Assembly (NCBI GenBank): GCA_003537575.1 | Contig: DPRS01000027.1 | Span: 3,973-59,365 of the forward strand | Direction of reading: 5' to 3' | Length of the DNA: 55,393 bases | Source: Oxalobacteraceae bacterium | GTDB lineage: Bacteria > Pseudomonadota > Gammaproteobacteria > Burkholderiales > Burkholderiaceae_D | Shown here: piece after piece, positions 24,455 through 31,341 of the stretch | How the letters are laid out: each line of letters begins with the position of its first letter | Numbering within the stretch: the first letter of the stretch is position 1 | Notes under the pieces: generated by a model | The model's input: only the letters and a program-made list of their open reading frames with translations | Databases searched by the model: none | What the model was told of the DNA's origin: nothing | Program-made: the position numbers and the translations under genes

Positions 24455-24865
24455 TTAACGGCGTCCCGGCGCGTAAATGTTGCGGCCGGCTTCGTCGATC
24501 TGGCGCCGCAGCTCGCGGCGTTCCTCCGGCGACATGCGGCCGCCCCGCCGCCCTTCGTCCGGCGGCGCCTGCCAGTAGCCGCCCTGCTGCTGCGGCGGCG
24601 GACCATTGCGGAACTGGTCTTCCTGACCATTGCGGCCATTGCGGCCATCATAGCCGCCACGACCCTCGTCGCCGCCGCGCCGTTCATGACCTTGCTGCCC
24701 GCCATCCCCGCGGCGCGCCAGTGATGCGCGAGCCCATTCCATTTGACGCTCGATCCGGGCCGTTTCGCCATCCTGTGCGTTGTATGCCGCCGGCCGGGCC
24801 ATCGCTTCCACCATGCCGACCGCAAGCAAAGCCGCCATACCCAATTTCCCGAATGCCATTTTCAT
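24455..24865 (-). CDS. Gly/Arg-rich exported protein of unknown function
   Basis: This is a 136-residue protein with a signal peptide (MKMAFGKLGMAALLAVGMVE, cleavage near AMA). Its low-complexity Gly/Arg/Asn/Gln segment is at about 50-100. The C-terminus MSPEERRELRRQIDEAGRNI (residues 111-130) resembles a helical motif I have seen in other small exported proteins of Burkholderiales. A GGAAAG Shine-Dalgarno sequence precedes the ATG. It is divergent from an OmpR-type regulator and may be one of its targets. No function can be assigned. Confidence 0.65.
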   Translation of the reverse strand: MKMAFGKLGMAALLAVGMVEAMARPAAYNAQDGETARIERQMEWARASLARRGDGGQQGHERRGGDEGRGGYDGRNGRNGQEDQFRNGPPPQQQGGYWQAPPDEGRRGGRMSPEERRELRRQIDEAGRNIYAPGRR

Positions 24866-24902
24866 AAAATCGTCTTTCCAGAAGCTTTGACAAGATTCAA
24901 GC

Positions 24903-24916
24903 TGTACACTTGTACA
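24903..24916. promoter_or_regulatory. TGTACA repeat palindrome in divergent promoter region of ompR
   Basis: TGTACA occurs twice, separated by CT, giving a near-perfect dyad in the 194-base gap between the exported protein and the response regulator. A second feature nearby, TGTAACA followed by TTGTAATG at about 24992-25007, resembles direct OmpR-type half sites. Either may be an operator for autoregulation. Confidence 0.4.
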
Positions 24917-25059
24917 CCCCTTGCTTGCTTATCCTGATGATGCAAGTGTATGCCGCTTGCAATGCCTCCATAAGGAGCAGTTCGGTAAAGTGTGTAACAG
25001 TTTGTAATGCGTCTCCGCCTCGCTATTGCCAAACAGAATACTGACGGTACTATATCAGC

Positions 25060-25815
25060 ATGAACACGACTAATTCCACTGCCAATGCCACGTCTCCCTC
25101 GCAAACCAGGGTGCTAGTGGTCGATGACGACCTGCGCTTGCGCGATCTGCTGCGCCGCTATCTGACCGAACAGGGCTTCCATGTCGTCACCGCCGAAAAT
25201 GCCCAGGCCATGAACAAGCTCTGGCTGCGCGAGCGCTACGACATGCTGATCCTCGACCTGATGCTGCCTGGCGAGGATGGCCTGTCGATCTGCCGCCGCC
25301 TGCGCGGCGCCGGCGACCAGACGCCGATCATCATGCTGACCGCCAAGGGCGAGGATGTCGATCGCATCGTCGGGCTGGAAATGGGCGCTGACGATTACCT
25401 GCCCAAACCTTTCAACCCGCGCGAACTGGTGGCGCGCATCAATGCGGTCCTGCGGCGCAAGGGCACGGACGAGGCACCGGGCGCGCCGTCGGAGAAACCG
25501 CAGGTGTTCGAATTCGGCGATTTCGTGCTGGATCTCGGCACGCGCACCCTGAAAAAGAATGGCCAGCCGGTATCGCTGACCACCGGCGAATTTTCCGTGC
25601 TCAAGGTATTCGCGCGCCATGCGCGCCAGCCGCTATCGCGTGAAAAGCTGATGGAACTGGCGCGCGGGCGCGAATATGAAGTGTTCGACCGCAGCCTGGA
25701 TGTGCAGATCTCGCGCCTGCGCAAGCTGATCGAGCCGGATCCGTCCAACCCGCTCTACATCCAGACCGTCTGGGGACTGGGCTACGTCTTTATCCCGGAA
25801 GGCCAGCCGCGCTAG
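25060..25815 (+). CDS. ompR: OmpR-type response regulator
   Basis: This two-domain regulator has 251 residues. The receiver domain (about 17-130) has the acidic pocket VDDD near 21-24, the phosphoacceptor D66 in LILDLMLPGEDG, and the KPF lysine near residue 116. The winged-helix DNA-binding domain (about 148-245) ends VWGLGYVF. The sequence is close to OmpR itself. The cognate kinase follows 31 bases downstream. Targets in such bacteria include porins and envelope genes, and the divergent Gly/Arg-rich protein is a plausible local target. Confidence 0.88.
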   Translation: MNTTNSTANATSPSQTRVLVVDDDLRLRDLLRRYLTEQGFHVVTAENAQAMNKLWLRERYDMLILDLMLPGEDGLSICRRLRGAGDQTPIIMLTAKGEDVDRIVGLEMGADDYLPKPFNPRELVARINAVLRRKGTDEAPGAPSEKPQVFEFGDFVLDLGTRTLKKNGQPVSLTTGEFSVLKVFARHARQPLSREKLMELARGREYEVFDRSLDVQISRLRKLIEPDPSNPLYIQTVWGLGYVFIPEGQPR

Positions 25816-25846
25816 GCGGCCGGTTCTTTGCGGCCGATCGCCCTCG

Positions 25847-27214
25847 ATGTCCAAGCTCGTCAAGCGCCTGTCCTGGCTGAAAAGCGGGCTGTTCTGGCGC
25901 ACCTTCATCCTGCTCGCGCTCTTGATCACTACCAGCATGGCGGCCTGGGTCTACGGCGTGCGCTCGGTCGAGCGCGCCCCGCGCGCGCGCCAGATCGCTG
26001 CGCAGGTGGTCTCGATCGTCACCATCACGCGCGCCGCCCTGACCCACTCGGCGCCGGACCTGCGGCGCGAACTCCTGTTCGACCTGGCCAGTAACGAAGG
26101 CATCCGCGTATATCCGCTGGAAGAAACCGATGCCGTAGTGCCTTCCACCGGCGGCAACCTGGCGCCGCTGGTGCAGCAACAGGTGCGCGACAAGCTCGGC
26201 GAGGATACCCGCTTCGCCCGAGAGGTTAACGATGTCGAGGGCTTCTGGGTCAGTTTCAATATCCATGACGACGCCTACTGGCTGATGCTCGATCGCGCCC
26301 GCATCGACCGCTCTTCCGGCGTGCAATGGCTGGGCTGGGGCGCGGTCACGCTGCTGCTAGCGCTGATCGGCGCGCTGTTCATTTCCGGCTTCGTCAACCT
26401 GCCGCTGGCGCGCCTGACTGCAGCCACGCGCGCCGTCGCCCGCGGCCAGCAGCCAGAAAAACTGCCGGAAAAAGGCCCGCATGAAATTTGCGAAGCCAAC
26501 CGCAGCTTCAACCAGATGGTCGGTGATCTGCAGCGCATCGAATCCGACCGTGCCCTGATCCTGGCCGGCATTTCGCACGATTTGCGCACGCCCATTTCGC
26601 GCATGCTGCTGGAAGTGGAAATGGCGAACCTGGACGCGGAAGCGCGCGCCGGCATGCAGGCCGACCTGGCGCAGATGGATGCCATCATCGGCCAGTTCCT
26701 CGATTACGCGCGGCCGGACGATCCGTCCGCGATGCGTCCTACCGACCTGTCGGCATTGCTGCATGAAGCCGTGCAGGATGCCGCGCGCCTGCCTGACGTT
26801 AAGATCGATGCGCACATCGATGAAGCAATCATGGTCATGGGCCAGCCCACCGACCTCAAGCGTGTAGTCAACAACCTGGTCGAGAACGCCCGCCGCTATG
26901 CCAAACGCGAAGAAAGCGCGCAAGTCAGGCTCGAACTGCGCTGCCGCCGCGAGGGCGAAGTGGCGACGATCGAATTCGCCGACGATGGCCCCGGCGTGCC
27001 GCAAGAGGATATCGACCGCCTGCTGCGCCCCTTCACCCGGCTGGACGCTGCGCGCAGTCAGGCCAATGGCGCGGGACTGGGGCTGGCAATAGTGGAACGC
27101 CTGATCAAGCGCCACCATGGCAAGCTGCGGCTGGTCAATCGCAGCGGCGGCGGACTATCGGTGCAGATCGTGCTGCCGCTGACGCAAAGCCAGCAAGCCG
27201 CCAGCGCGGCGTAA
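25847..27214 (+). CDS. envZ: EnvZ-type sensor histidine kinase
   Basis: This is a 455-residue inner-membrane kinase. TM1 is at about 16-36 and a periplasmic domain of about 125 residues follows. TM2 (about 161-181) leads into a HAMP linker. The phosphoacceptor H244 lies in GISHDLRTPISRML. The HATPase domain (about 330-450) carries the N box (NNLVENARRYAK), the G1 box (DDGPGVP) and the G2 box (NGAGLGLAIVERL). It forms a pair with the OmpR-type regulator upstream. The sensed signal is unknown. Confidence 0.88.
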   Translation: MSKLVKRLSWLKSGLFWRTFILLALLITTSMAAWVYGVRSVERAPRARQIAAQVVSIVTITRAALTHSAPDLRRELLFDLASNEGIRVYPLEETDAVVPSTGGNLAPLVQQQVRDKLGEDTRFAREVNDVEGFWVSFNIHDDAYWLMLDRARIDRSSGVQWLGWGAVTLLLALIGALFISGFVNLPLARLTAATRAVARGQQPEKLPEKGPHEICEANRSFNQMVGDLQRIESDRALILAGISHDLRTPISRMLLEVEMANLDAEARAGMQADLAQMDAIIGQFLDYARPDDPSAMRPTDLSALLHEAVQDAARLPDVKIDAHIDEAIMVMGQPTDLKRVVNNLVENARRYAKREESAQVRLELRCRREGEVATIEFADDGPGVPQEDIDRLLRPFTRLDAARSQANGAGLGLAIVERLIKRHHGKLRLVNRSGGGLSVQIVLPLTQSQQAASAA

Positions 27215-27252
27215 ACTAGATAACGGCGCATGACAACGCTACGGGGAAACGT

Positions 27253-27278
27253 CGCAAGGTATCGCCGCAAGGTATCGC
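27253..27278. repeat. Two perfect 13-base tandem repeats after envZ
   Basis: CGCAAGGTATCGC occurs twice in tandem, and a third degenerate copy (CGCAAGGAAAC) begins near 27290. The repeats lie in the 110-base gap between the convergent kinase and EncFtn genes. Function is unknown. Slippage duplication is the simplest explanation. Confidence 0.7.
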
Positions 27279-27324
27279 CGAAAAAACGCCGCAAGGAAAC
27301 GGTGGCTTGAAGGCGTGCCGCTAT

Positions 27325-27621
27325 TCAGTCCTCATGCTTGTCGGTGATCGGCCCCTCGCCAAACAGCGCTTCGCGCAATTCATGATCGAACTTGCCGTCG
27401 CGGCGGCGGATCCATTCAAGCACCATTGCCGCGTGTTCCTTTTCCTCGTCGCGATTGTGTTCCAGAATGTGACGCAATTCCGGATCAGCGCAGGCATCCA
27501 TCCGCTGGTTATACCAGTCGATCGCTTCCAGTTCTTCCATCAGGGAGAGAATGGCACGGTGCATGTCCATCGTCTCGACGGACAGTTTCTCGCATGATTC
27601 ATGAAAACCTTCGCTAGCCAT
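27325..27621 (-). CDS. Encapsulated-ferritin (EncFtn) family protein without shell gene
   Basis: This 98-residue protein with two long helices resembles Rhodospirillum rubrum EncFtn across nearly its whole length. The ferroxidase-site residues are present: E30 in the EELEAIDWY segment, and E60 and H63 in NRDEEKEHAAM. The neighbouring E29, E32, W36 and Y37 match too. EncFtn forms a decameric annulus that oxidises Fe(II) and normally sits inside an encapsulin nanocompartment. Here no encapsulin shell gene is nearby. The protein stops at GPITDKHED, with no C-terminal cargo peptide of the Ser-Leu-x-Ile-Gly-Ser-Leu type. It is divergent from an alcohol dehydrogenase, with a palindrome between them. 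Free iron oxidation or peroxide protection is inferred. Confidence 0.85.
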   Translation of the reverse strand: MASEGFHESCEKLSVETMDMHRAILSLMEELEAIDWYNQRMDACADPELRHILEHNRDEEKEHAAMVLEWIRRRDGKFDHELREALFGEGPITDKHED

Positions 27622-27676
27622 GGGTCCTCCTTGCTAGGCGACATAAAAATGGAAAGTAAAAGGCGTTAGTGAACGG

Positions 27677-27699
27677 CAATATTGGACGACCCAATATTG
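27677..27699. promoter_or_regulatory. Perfect 9-bp inverted repeat operator between EncFtn and yqhD-like genes
   Basis: CAATATTGG, a 5-base spacer, then CCAATATTG forms a perfect dyad 55 bases upstream of the EncFtn start and 120 bases before the dehydrogenase. It has no T-run and is AT-rich, so it looks like a protein-binding site and not a terminator. Flanking AACGG motifs occur on both sides in the same orientation. Confidence 0.6.
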
Positions 27700-27819
27700 A
27701 ACGGCATGAGAGACTGCAATCCCCCATAATTCTATCTTACGTTATTTGCATCATGGGCTACTCCTGCTTTGCGCAAGCCGCAAGTCAGGGTTTAACTTTT
27801 TCATGAAAATAAAAATTCC

Positions 27820-28977
27820 ATGCTGAACTTCGATTTCCATAATCCAACACGCATCCTGTTCGGCAAAGGCCGCATCGCCGATCTCGCCACCACGGTGCCG
27901 CTCGCCGCGCGCGTCCTGGTTCTGTATGGCGGCGGCAGCGTCAAGGCCAATGGCGTGCTGTCCCAGGTGCAAGCCGCACTGAAGGGACGCGCCGTGCAGG
28001 AATTCGGTGGCATTGAACCCAATCCCAGCTATGAGACCCTGATGCAGGCGGTCGAACTGGCGCGCCGCGAACGGCTGGACTTCCTGCTGGCGGTAGGCGG
28101 CGGCTCGGTCATCGACGGCACCAAGTTCGTCGCTGCCGCAGTCAATTACGAAGGTGACGCCTGGGATGTCGCCCGTAAATGGGGTGGCAGCATCGAGCGC
28201 GCCATCCCCTTTGGCAGCGTGCTGACCTTGCCTGCGACCGGATCGGAAATGAACAGCGGCGCGGTCGTCACCCATAAGGTCAAGCGCATCAAGCAGCCGT
28301 TTTCCAGCCCGCACGTTTTCCCGCAATTTTCCATCCTCGACCCCACTACCACCTTCACGCTGCCGCCTCGGCAAATCGGCAATGGCATAGTCGATGCCTA
28401 CACGCATGTGATGGAACAGTACCTGACGTATCCCGTGAATGCTCCCTTGCAGGACCGCTTTGCCGAAGGCATCCTGCTGACCCTGATCGAAGAAGGGCCG
28501 AAAGCGCTGGCAGAATCAGATAATTACGATGCGCGCGCCAATCTGATGTGGTGCGCCACCATGGCGCTGAATGGCGTGGTCGGCGCCGGCGTGCCGCAGG
28601 ACTGGTCTACTCACATGATCGGCCACGAGCTGACCGCGCTGTATGGCCTGGACCATGCGCAAACTCTGGCAATCGTGCTGCCGGCGATGATGGCGGCGAG
28701 GCGCGAAGCCAAGCGCGCCAAGCTCCTGCAATACGCCGCGCGCGTCTGGCAATTGCGCGACGGCGACGAGAATGCGCGCATCGATGGCGCCATCAGCCGC
28801 ACCCGCGCCTTCTTTGAAAGCATCGGCGTCAAGACCCGCTTGTCCGATTACGGCCTGGGTGCGCAACACCTTCCCGCGGTGCTGGAACAGCTGGAGACGC
28901 GCCGTCTGGTCAGGCTCGGCGAACATGCCGACATCGACTTGGGCGTCAGCAGGCAAGTGTTAGAAGCCAGCATTTAA
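27820..28977 (+). CDS. Iron-containing alcohol/aldehyde dehydrogenase, YqhD type
   Basis: This group III alcohol dehydrogenase has 385 residues. The NADP-binding GGGS motifs are near 38-41 and 93-96 (AVGGGSVIDGTK). The metal-binding part includes DAYTHVMEQYL near 192-202 and IGHELTALYGLDHAQTLAIV near 267-286. YqhD reduces toxic aldehydes with NADPH. Length and sequence fit this branch and not the butanol dehydrogenases of clostridia. It stands alone, divergent from EncFtn, across a promoter region containing a perfect inverted repeat. Confidence 0.87.
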   Translation: MLNFDFHNPTRILFGKGRIADLATTVPLAARVLVLYGGGSVKANGVLSQVQAALKGRAVQEFGGIEPNPSYETLMQAVELARRERLDFLLAVGGGSVIDGTKFVAAAVNYEGDAWDVARKWGGSIERAIPFGSVLTLPATGSEMNSGAVVTHKVKRIKQPFSSPHVFPQFSILDPTTTFTLPPRQIGNGIVDAYTHVMEQYLTYPVNAPLQDRFAEGILLTLIEEGPKALAESDNYDARANLMWCATMALNGVVGAGVPQDWSTHMIGHELTALYGLDHAQTLAIVLPAMMAARREAKRAKLLQYAARVWQLRDGDENARIDGAISRTRAFFESIGVKTRLSDYGLGAQHLPAVLEQLETRRLVRLGEHADIDLGVSRQVLEASI

Positions 28978-29090
28978 TTCACCCGTCCCAGTCCTGGCGT
29001 ATGCGCATACGCTCAGGGATGCCAGCCGGTGGCTACAGAACAAATTCCCGGCATGCCAGTCCAATTGGCATTCATCATTGGGGGATAGTC

Positions 29091-29540
29091 ATGCAAACGA
29101 CCTGGATACTTGCCGCCGACAGCAGCCGCGTGCGGATTTTTCAAGAAATGGATGCCCAGCATCATCTGGAGGAAGTGCAGGATTTCGCCAATCCCGCTGG
29201 TCGTGCGCAAGACCGGGACTTGTTGACCGACGCTCCCGAGCGGCGCAAGGTGCCCCAGGGAGCGGTCGGCAGTACGCATGATGGCGAGCCCGAGACTGAT
29301 GCAGTTACCCATGAAAACGAAAAATTTTCCAGGGACGTCGGCGATTTTCTGGAAAAAGCCCGCAACGAACAGCGCTACGACAAGCTGTGCTTGATCGCCT
29401 CGCCCAAATTCCTTGGATTGTTGCGGCAAAATCTCAGCAAGGAATCGCAAAAGCTCGTCGAAAAGGAAATCGACAAGAACATTTCCTGGTTCGACAAGCG
29501 CGAGATAGAGCAATTTGTGCAGAGTAACTGGAAGCACTGA
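29091..29540 (+). CDS. Host-attachment protein family (PF10116-type)
   Basis: This is a 149-residue cytoplasmic protein beginning MQTTWILAADSSRVRIFQEM. It has the family's internal KLCLIASPKFLGLLRQNLSK segment and a conserved C-terminal helix. The family is named for an Agrobacterium gene needed for attachment to host cells, but the molecular function is not known and stress roles are possible. The ATG has GGGGGA upstream, which decides it against an in-frame start 30 codons earlier. It is a single gene downstream of the dehydrogenase. Confidence 0.8.
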   Translation: MQTTWILAADSSRVRIFQEMDAQHHLEEVQDFANPAGRAQDRDLLTDAPERRKVPQGAVGSTHDGEPETDAVTHENEKFSRDVGDFLEKARNEQRYDKLCLIASPKFLGLLRQNLSKESQKLVEKEIDKNISWFDKREIEQFVQSNWKH

Positions 29541-29629
29541 TCACTTGCGTTTCGGCTCTTTCATTGCTCCTGTGAAATACCGCTGACACTGTGGAATCTG
29601 ACTCCGGGCAGTGTGCAGCATTGTCTGCC

Positions 29630-29667
29630 CATGGTCACATGCGCTTTACCAAGCCCACGTGACCATG
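29630..29667. repeat. 9-bp inverted repeat with internal direct repeat
   Basis: CATGGTCAC and GTGACCATG are separated by 20 bases. The segment ATGCGCTTTACC is repeated as ATGCTCTTTACC 26 bases later. It lies in the low-GC gap before the integrase remnant. No known element was recognised. Confidence 0.5.
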
Positions 29668-29739
29668 CTCTTTACCGATTCACAAAAAGAGCATTCCTTT
29701 GATATTCCATAAATCGCCTGCGCGATGCATTTGGCAATG

Positions 29740-29759
29740 TACTGTACATTCATACAGCC
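29740..29759 (+). promoter_or_regulatory. LexA (SOS) box upstream of integrase remnant
   Basis: CTGT-N8-ACAG occurs at 29742-29757, flanked by TA on the left, and matches the LexA consensus used by E. coli and betaproteobacteria. It lies 11 bases before the integrase ATG. A TTGGCA -35-like hexamer is at 29731-29736. Integron integrase genes are known to be under LexA control. Confidence 0.65.
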
Positions 29760-29768
29760 AAATTAAAT

Positions 29769-30203
29769 ATGAAACACGCTACTTCATGCACTGCGTTTCA
29801 GGCGCTGCCGCTGCGGCTGCTCGATCACCTCAGGCAAAGCCTGCATGATCATCATTACAGCCAGCGAACAGAAGAAACTTATATCTATTGGGTAACGAGA
29901 TATATCCTTTTCCATGGCATGCGGCACCCCGTGAACATGGGTGCAGGGGAAATCCGGGAATTCCTTTGCCACCTGGTGAATGAGCACAAAGTTGCAGGCA
30001 CAAAGTACATACAGGCACTCTGCGCATTGCTATTCCTGTATAAAAAACTGCTGAAAATCGACGTCGGCTGGATTGACAGCAGCGAGCCAGCGGCTGGTTC
30101 AGCAAAAAGCGCGGCAGCACTCGCGAGCCGGCAACTGGAGATGCCGCTACCCCAATGGAAAAACGAAGCGTGGCACCCGCCACGCTCTGGTCGCCTGCAA
30201 TAG
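29769..30203 (+). pseudogene. Truncated integron-type tyrosine recombinase, N-terminal SAM-like domain only
   Basis: This is an open frame of 144 codons. Residues 12-100 match the core-binding domain of integron integrases. It has the typical RLLDHLRQSLHDHHYSQRTEE and TYIYWVTRYILFHGMRHP segments, then FLCHLVNEH and ALLFLYKKLLKIDVGWID. The alignment breaks after residue 103. The catalytic domain (Arg...His-x-x-Arg...Tyr) is absent, and the rest up to the stop at 30203 is low-complexity and runs through the neighbour's terminator. Base composition is lower in GC than the surroundings. A LexA box lies directly upstream. No attI or attC sites were seen. It could be a dead remnant or a retained DNA-binding domain. 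Confidence 0.75.
30158..30185 (-). terminator. Intrinsic terminator of the zinc-ribbon gene
   Basis: A perfect 7-bp stem (GCGTGGC with GCCACGC) with a 4-base loop is followed on the minus strand by TTCG and then a T-run. It lies 22 bases beyond the stop of the zinc-ribbon membrane protein and inside the last codons of the integrase remnant. Confidence 0.75.
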
Positions 30204-30206
30204 GCT

Positions 30207-31253
30207 CTACTTCATGCCGGAGGCAGCCGGAGCGCCGCATGAAAAACAGAAACGGGCAAAAGCGCTCTTGCGCGCCTGGCATTGCGGACAGTTGTCATGC
30301 AGGGTGATGCCGCAATGCGGGCAAAAGCCGTTCGCCTGATTGTCCAGCTTGACGACGCGCTCGCATCCCGGGCAAACGCCTTTGGCCAGGCGGGCGAATG
30401 CGGTGTCGTAGTTCAGCTCTTCCCGCCGGGCGACATCCGGCTGCTGCTCGGCCAGCTTTTGCTTCTCCAGGTAGCGGTTCAGGGCGATGATGGTCTGGCG
30501 CCCTACCAGCGCCGTGATGATGATGCCGGTGATATACCGCACATAGCCGCCATAACTGGGCAGGTAAGGCACCAGCTCCACGAAAAAGGCGAACAGCGCG
30601 AAAAAAATGAAGCCCCACACGAAAGGCCAGTAGGTGCTCTTGCGCTTCCTGGCGAACAGCCAGCCGGCCAGCACCAATAAGGGCAGCGTCAGCGCCAGCC
30701 GGTAGAGGAATACCCGCAACTCCTGGCTGCGCCGGGCCGATTGCAGCTTTTTGCCTGCCTCCTGCTGAATTTCGTTCAACTGGCGCTGCGCGGCTTCCTG
30801 TCCCTGCCGCGCATTCAGGGCAGCCTGCTGCTGAGCCTCGACAAGGGCGCGCGCGCGTCGCTCGGCTGCTTTGATATCGTCCAGCGTCCTGGTCCTGGCA
30901 ATCAGCTCCTGGTCCTGGTCGGACCGCATGGTTGCATGGCGGGTGGACAGCCAGTTGCTGAAAGTGTCTTGCGCAGTGCGGGAATTGGACTGCGCCACCT
31001 GGAACTTCAGCTCTGCCTGCGCCAGCACGTCGTTGGCCGCGCGGGCGTTATCCTGCGCAAGTTTGATGGCATCGCGCGCCTGCTGCGCCGCCGGACGCGC
31101 CTCGAAATCTTCCAGCGTATAGGAGCGTTCGACTTTGGGAAGATTGGAGATGAGCGTACCGCCCAGTCCGATCAGAAAAGAGGCGAATACAAGAGCAACC
31201 AGCCACAAGCCGCGTCTGAACCATTTCTCCGAAAGTCTCAATGATTTATTCAT
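30207..31253 (-). CDS. Membrane protein with coiled coil and double zinc ribbon
   Basis: This is a 348-residue protein of unknown function. TM1 is at 16-37, and a long Ala/Gln/Arg-rich coiled coil (about 50-178) faces the periplasm. Three further helices are at about 181-200, 209-228 and 237-252, and the cytoplasmic tail carries four CxxC knuckles (CPGC 294, CPHC 311, CPQC 322, CFSC 336). The knuckles form two rubredoxin-type zinc ribbons. Similar proteins are annotated only as zinc-ribbon domain proteins. It is monocistronic, with a terminator at 30158-30185. Confidence 0.7.
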   Translation of the reverse strand: MNKSLRLSEKWFRRGLWLVALVFASFLIGLGGTLISNLPKVERSYTLEDFEARPAAQQARDAIKLAQDNARAANDVLAQAELKFQVAQSNSRTAQDTFSNWLSTRHATMRSDQDQELIARTRTLDDIKAAERRARALVEAQQQAALNARQGQEAAQRQLNEIQQEAGKKLQSARRSQELRVFLYRLALTLPLLVLAGWLFARKRKSTYWPFVWGFIFFALFAFFVELVPYLPSYGGYVRYITGIIITALVGRQTIIALNRYLEKQKLAEQQPDVARREELNYDTAFARLAKGVCPGCERVVKLDNQANGFCPHCGITLHDNCPQCQARKSAFARFCFSCGAPAASGMK

Positions 31254-31341
31254 TACGATTCCCCCTGTGATTTTCTACAAACACGCAATGCAATGCCGAC
31301 TGATCTGAAGTCGCCATCGCGGCATCAAGTGTCAATGCTTA

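Noticed and set aside
27677..27699. Inverted repeat as a transcription terminator
   Set aside because: The stem is AT-rich, has no T-run, and lies between divergent gene starts, where an operator is expected.
29769..30203. Functional integron platform
   Set aside because: The catalytic domain is missing, and no attI core or attC cassette sites were seen on either side.
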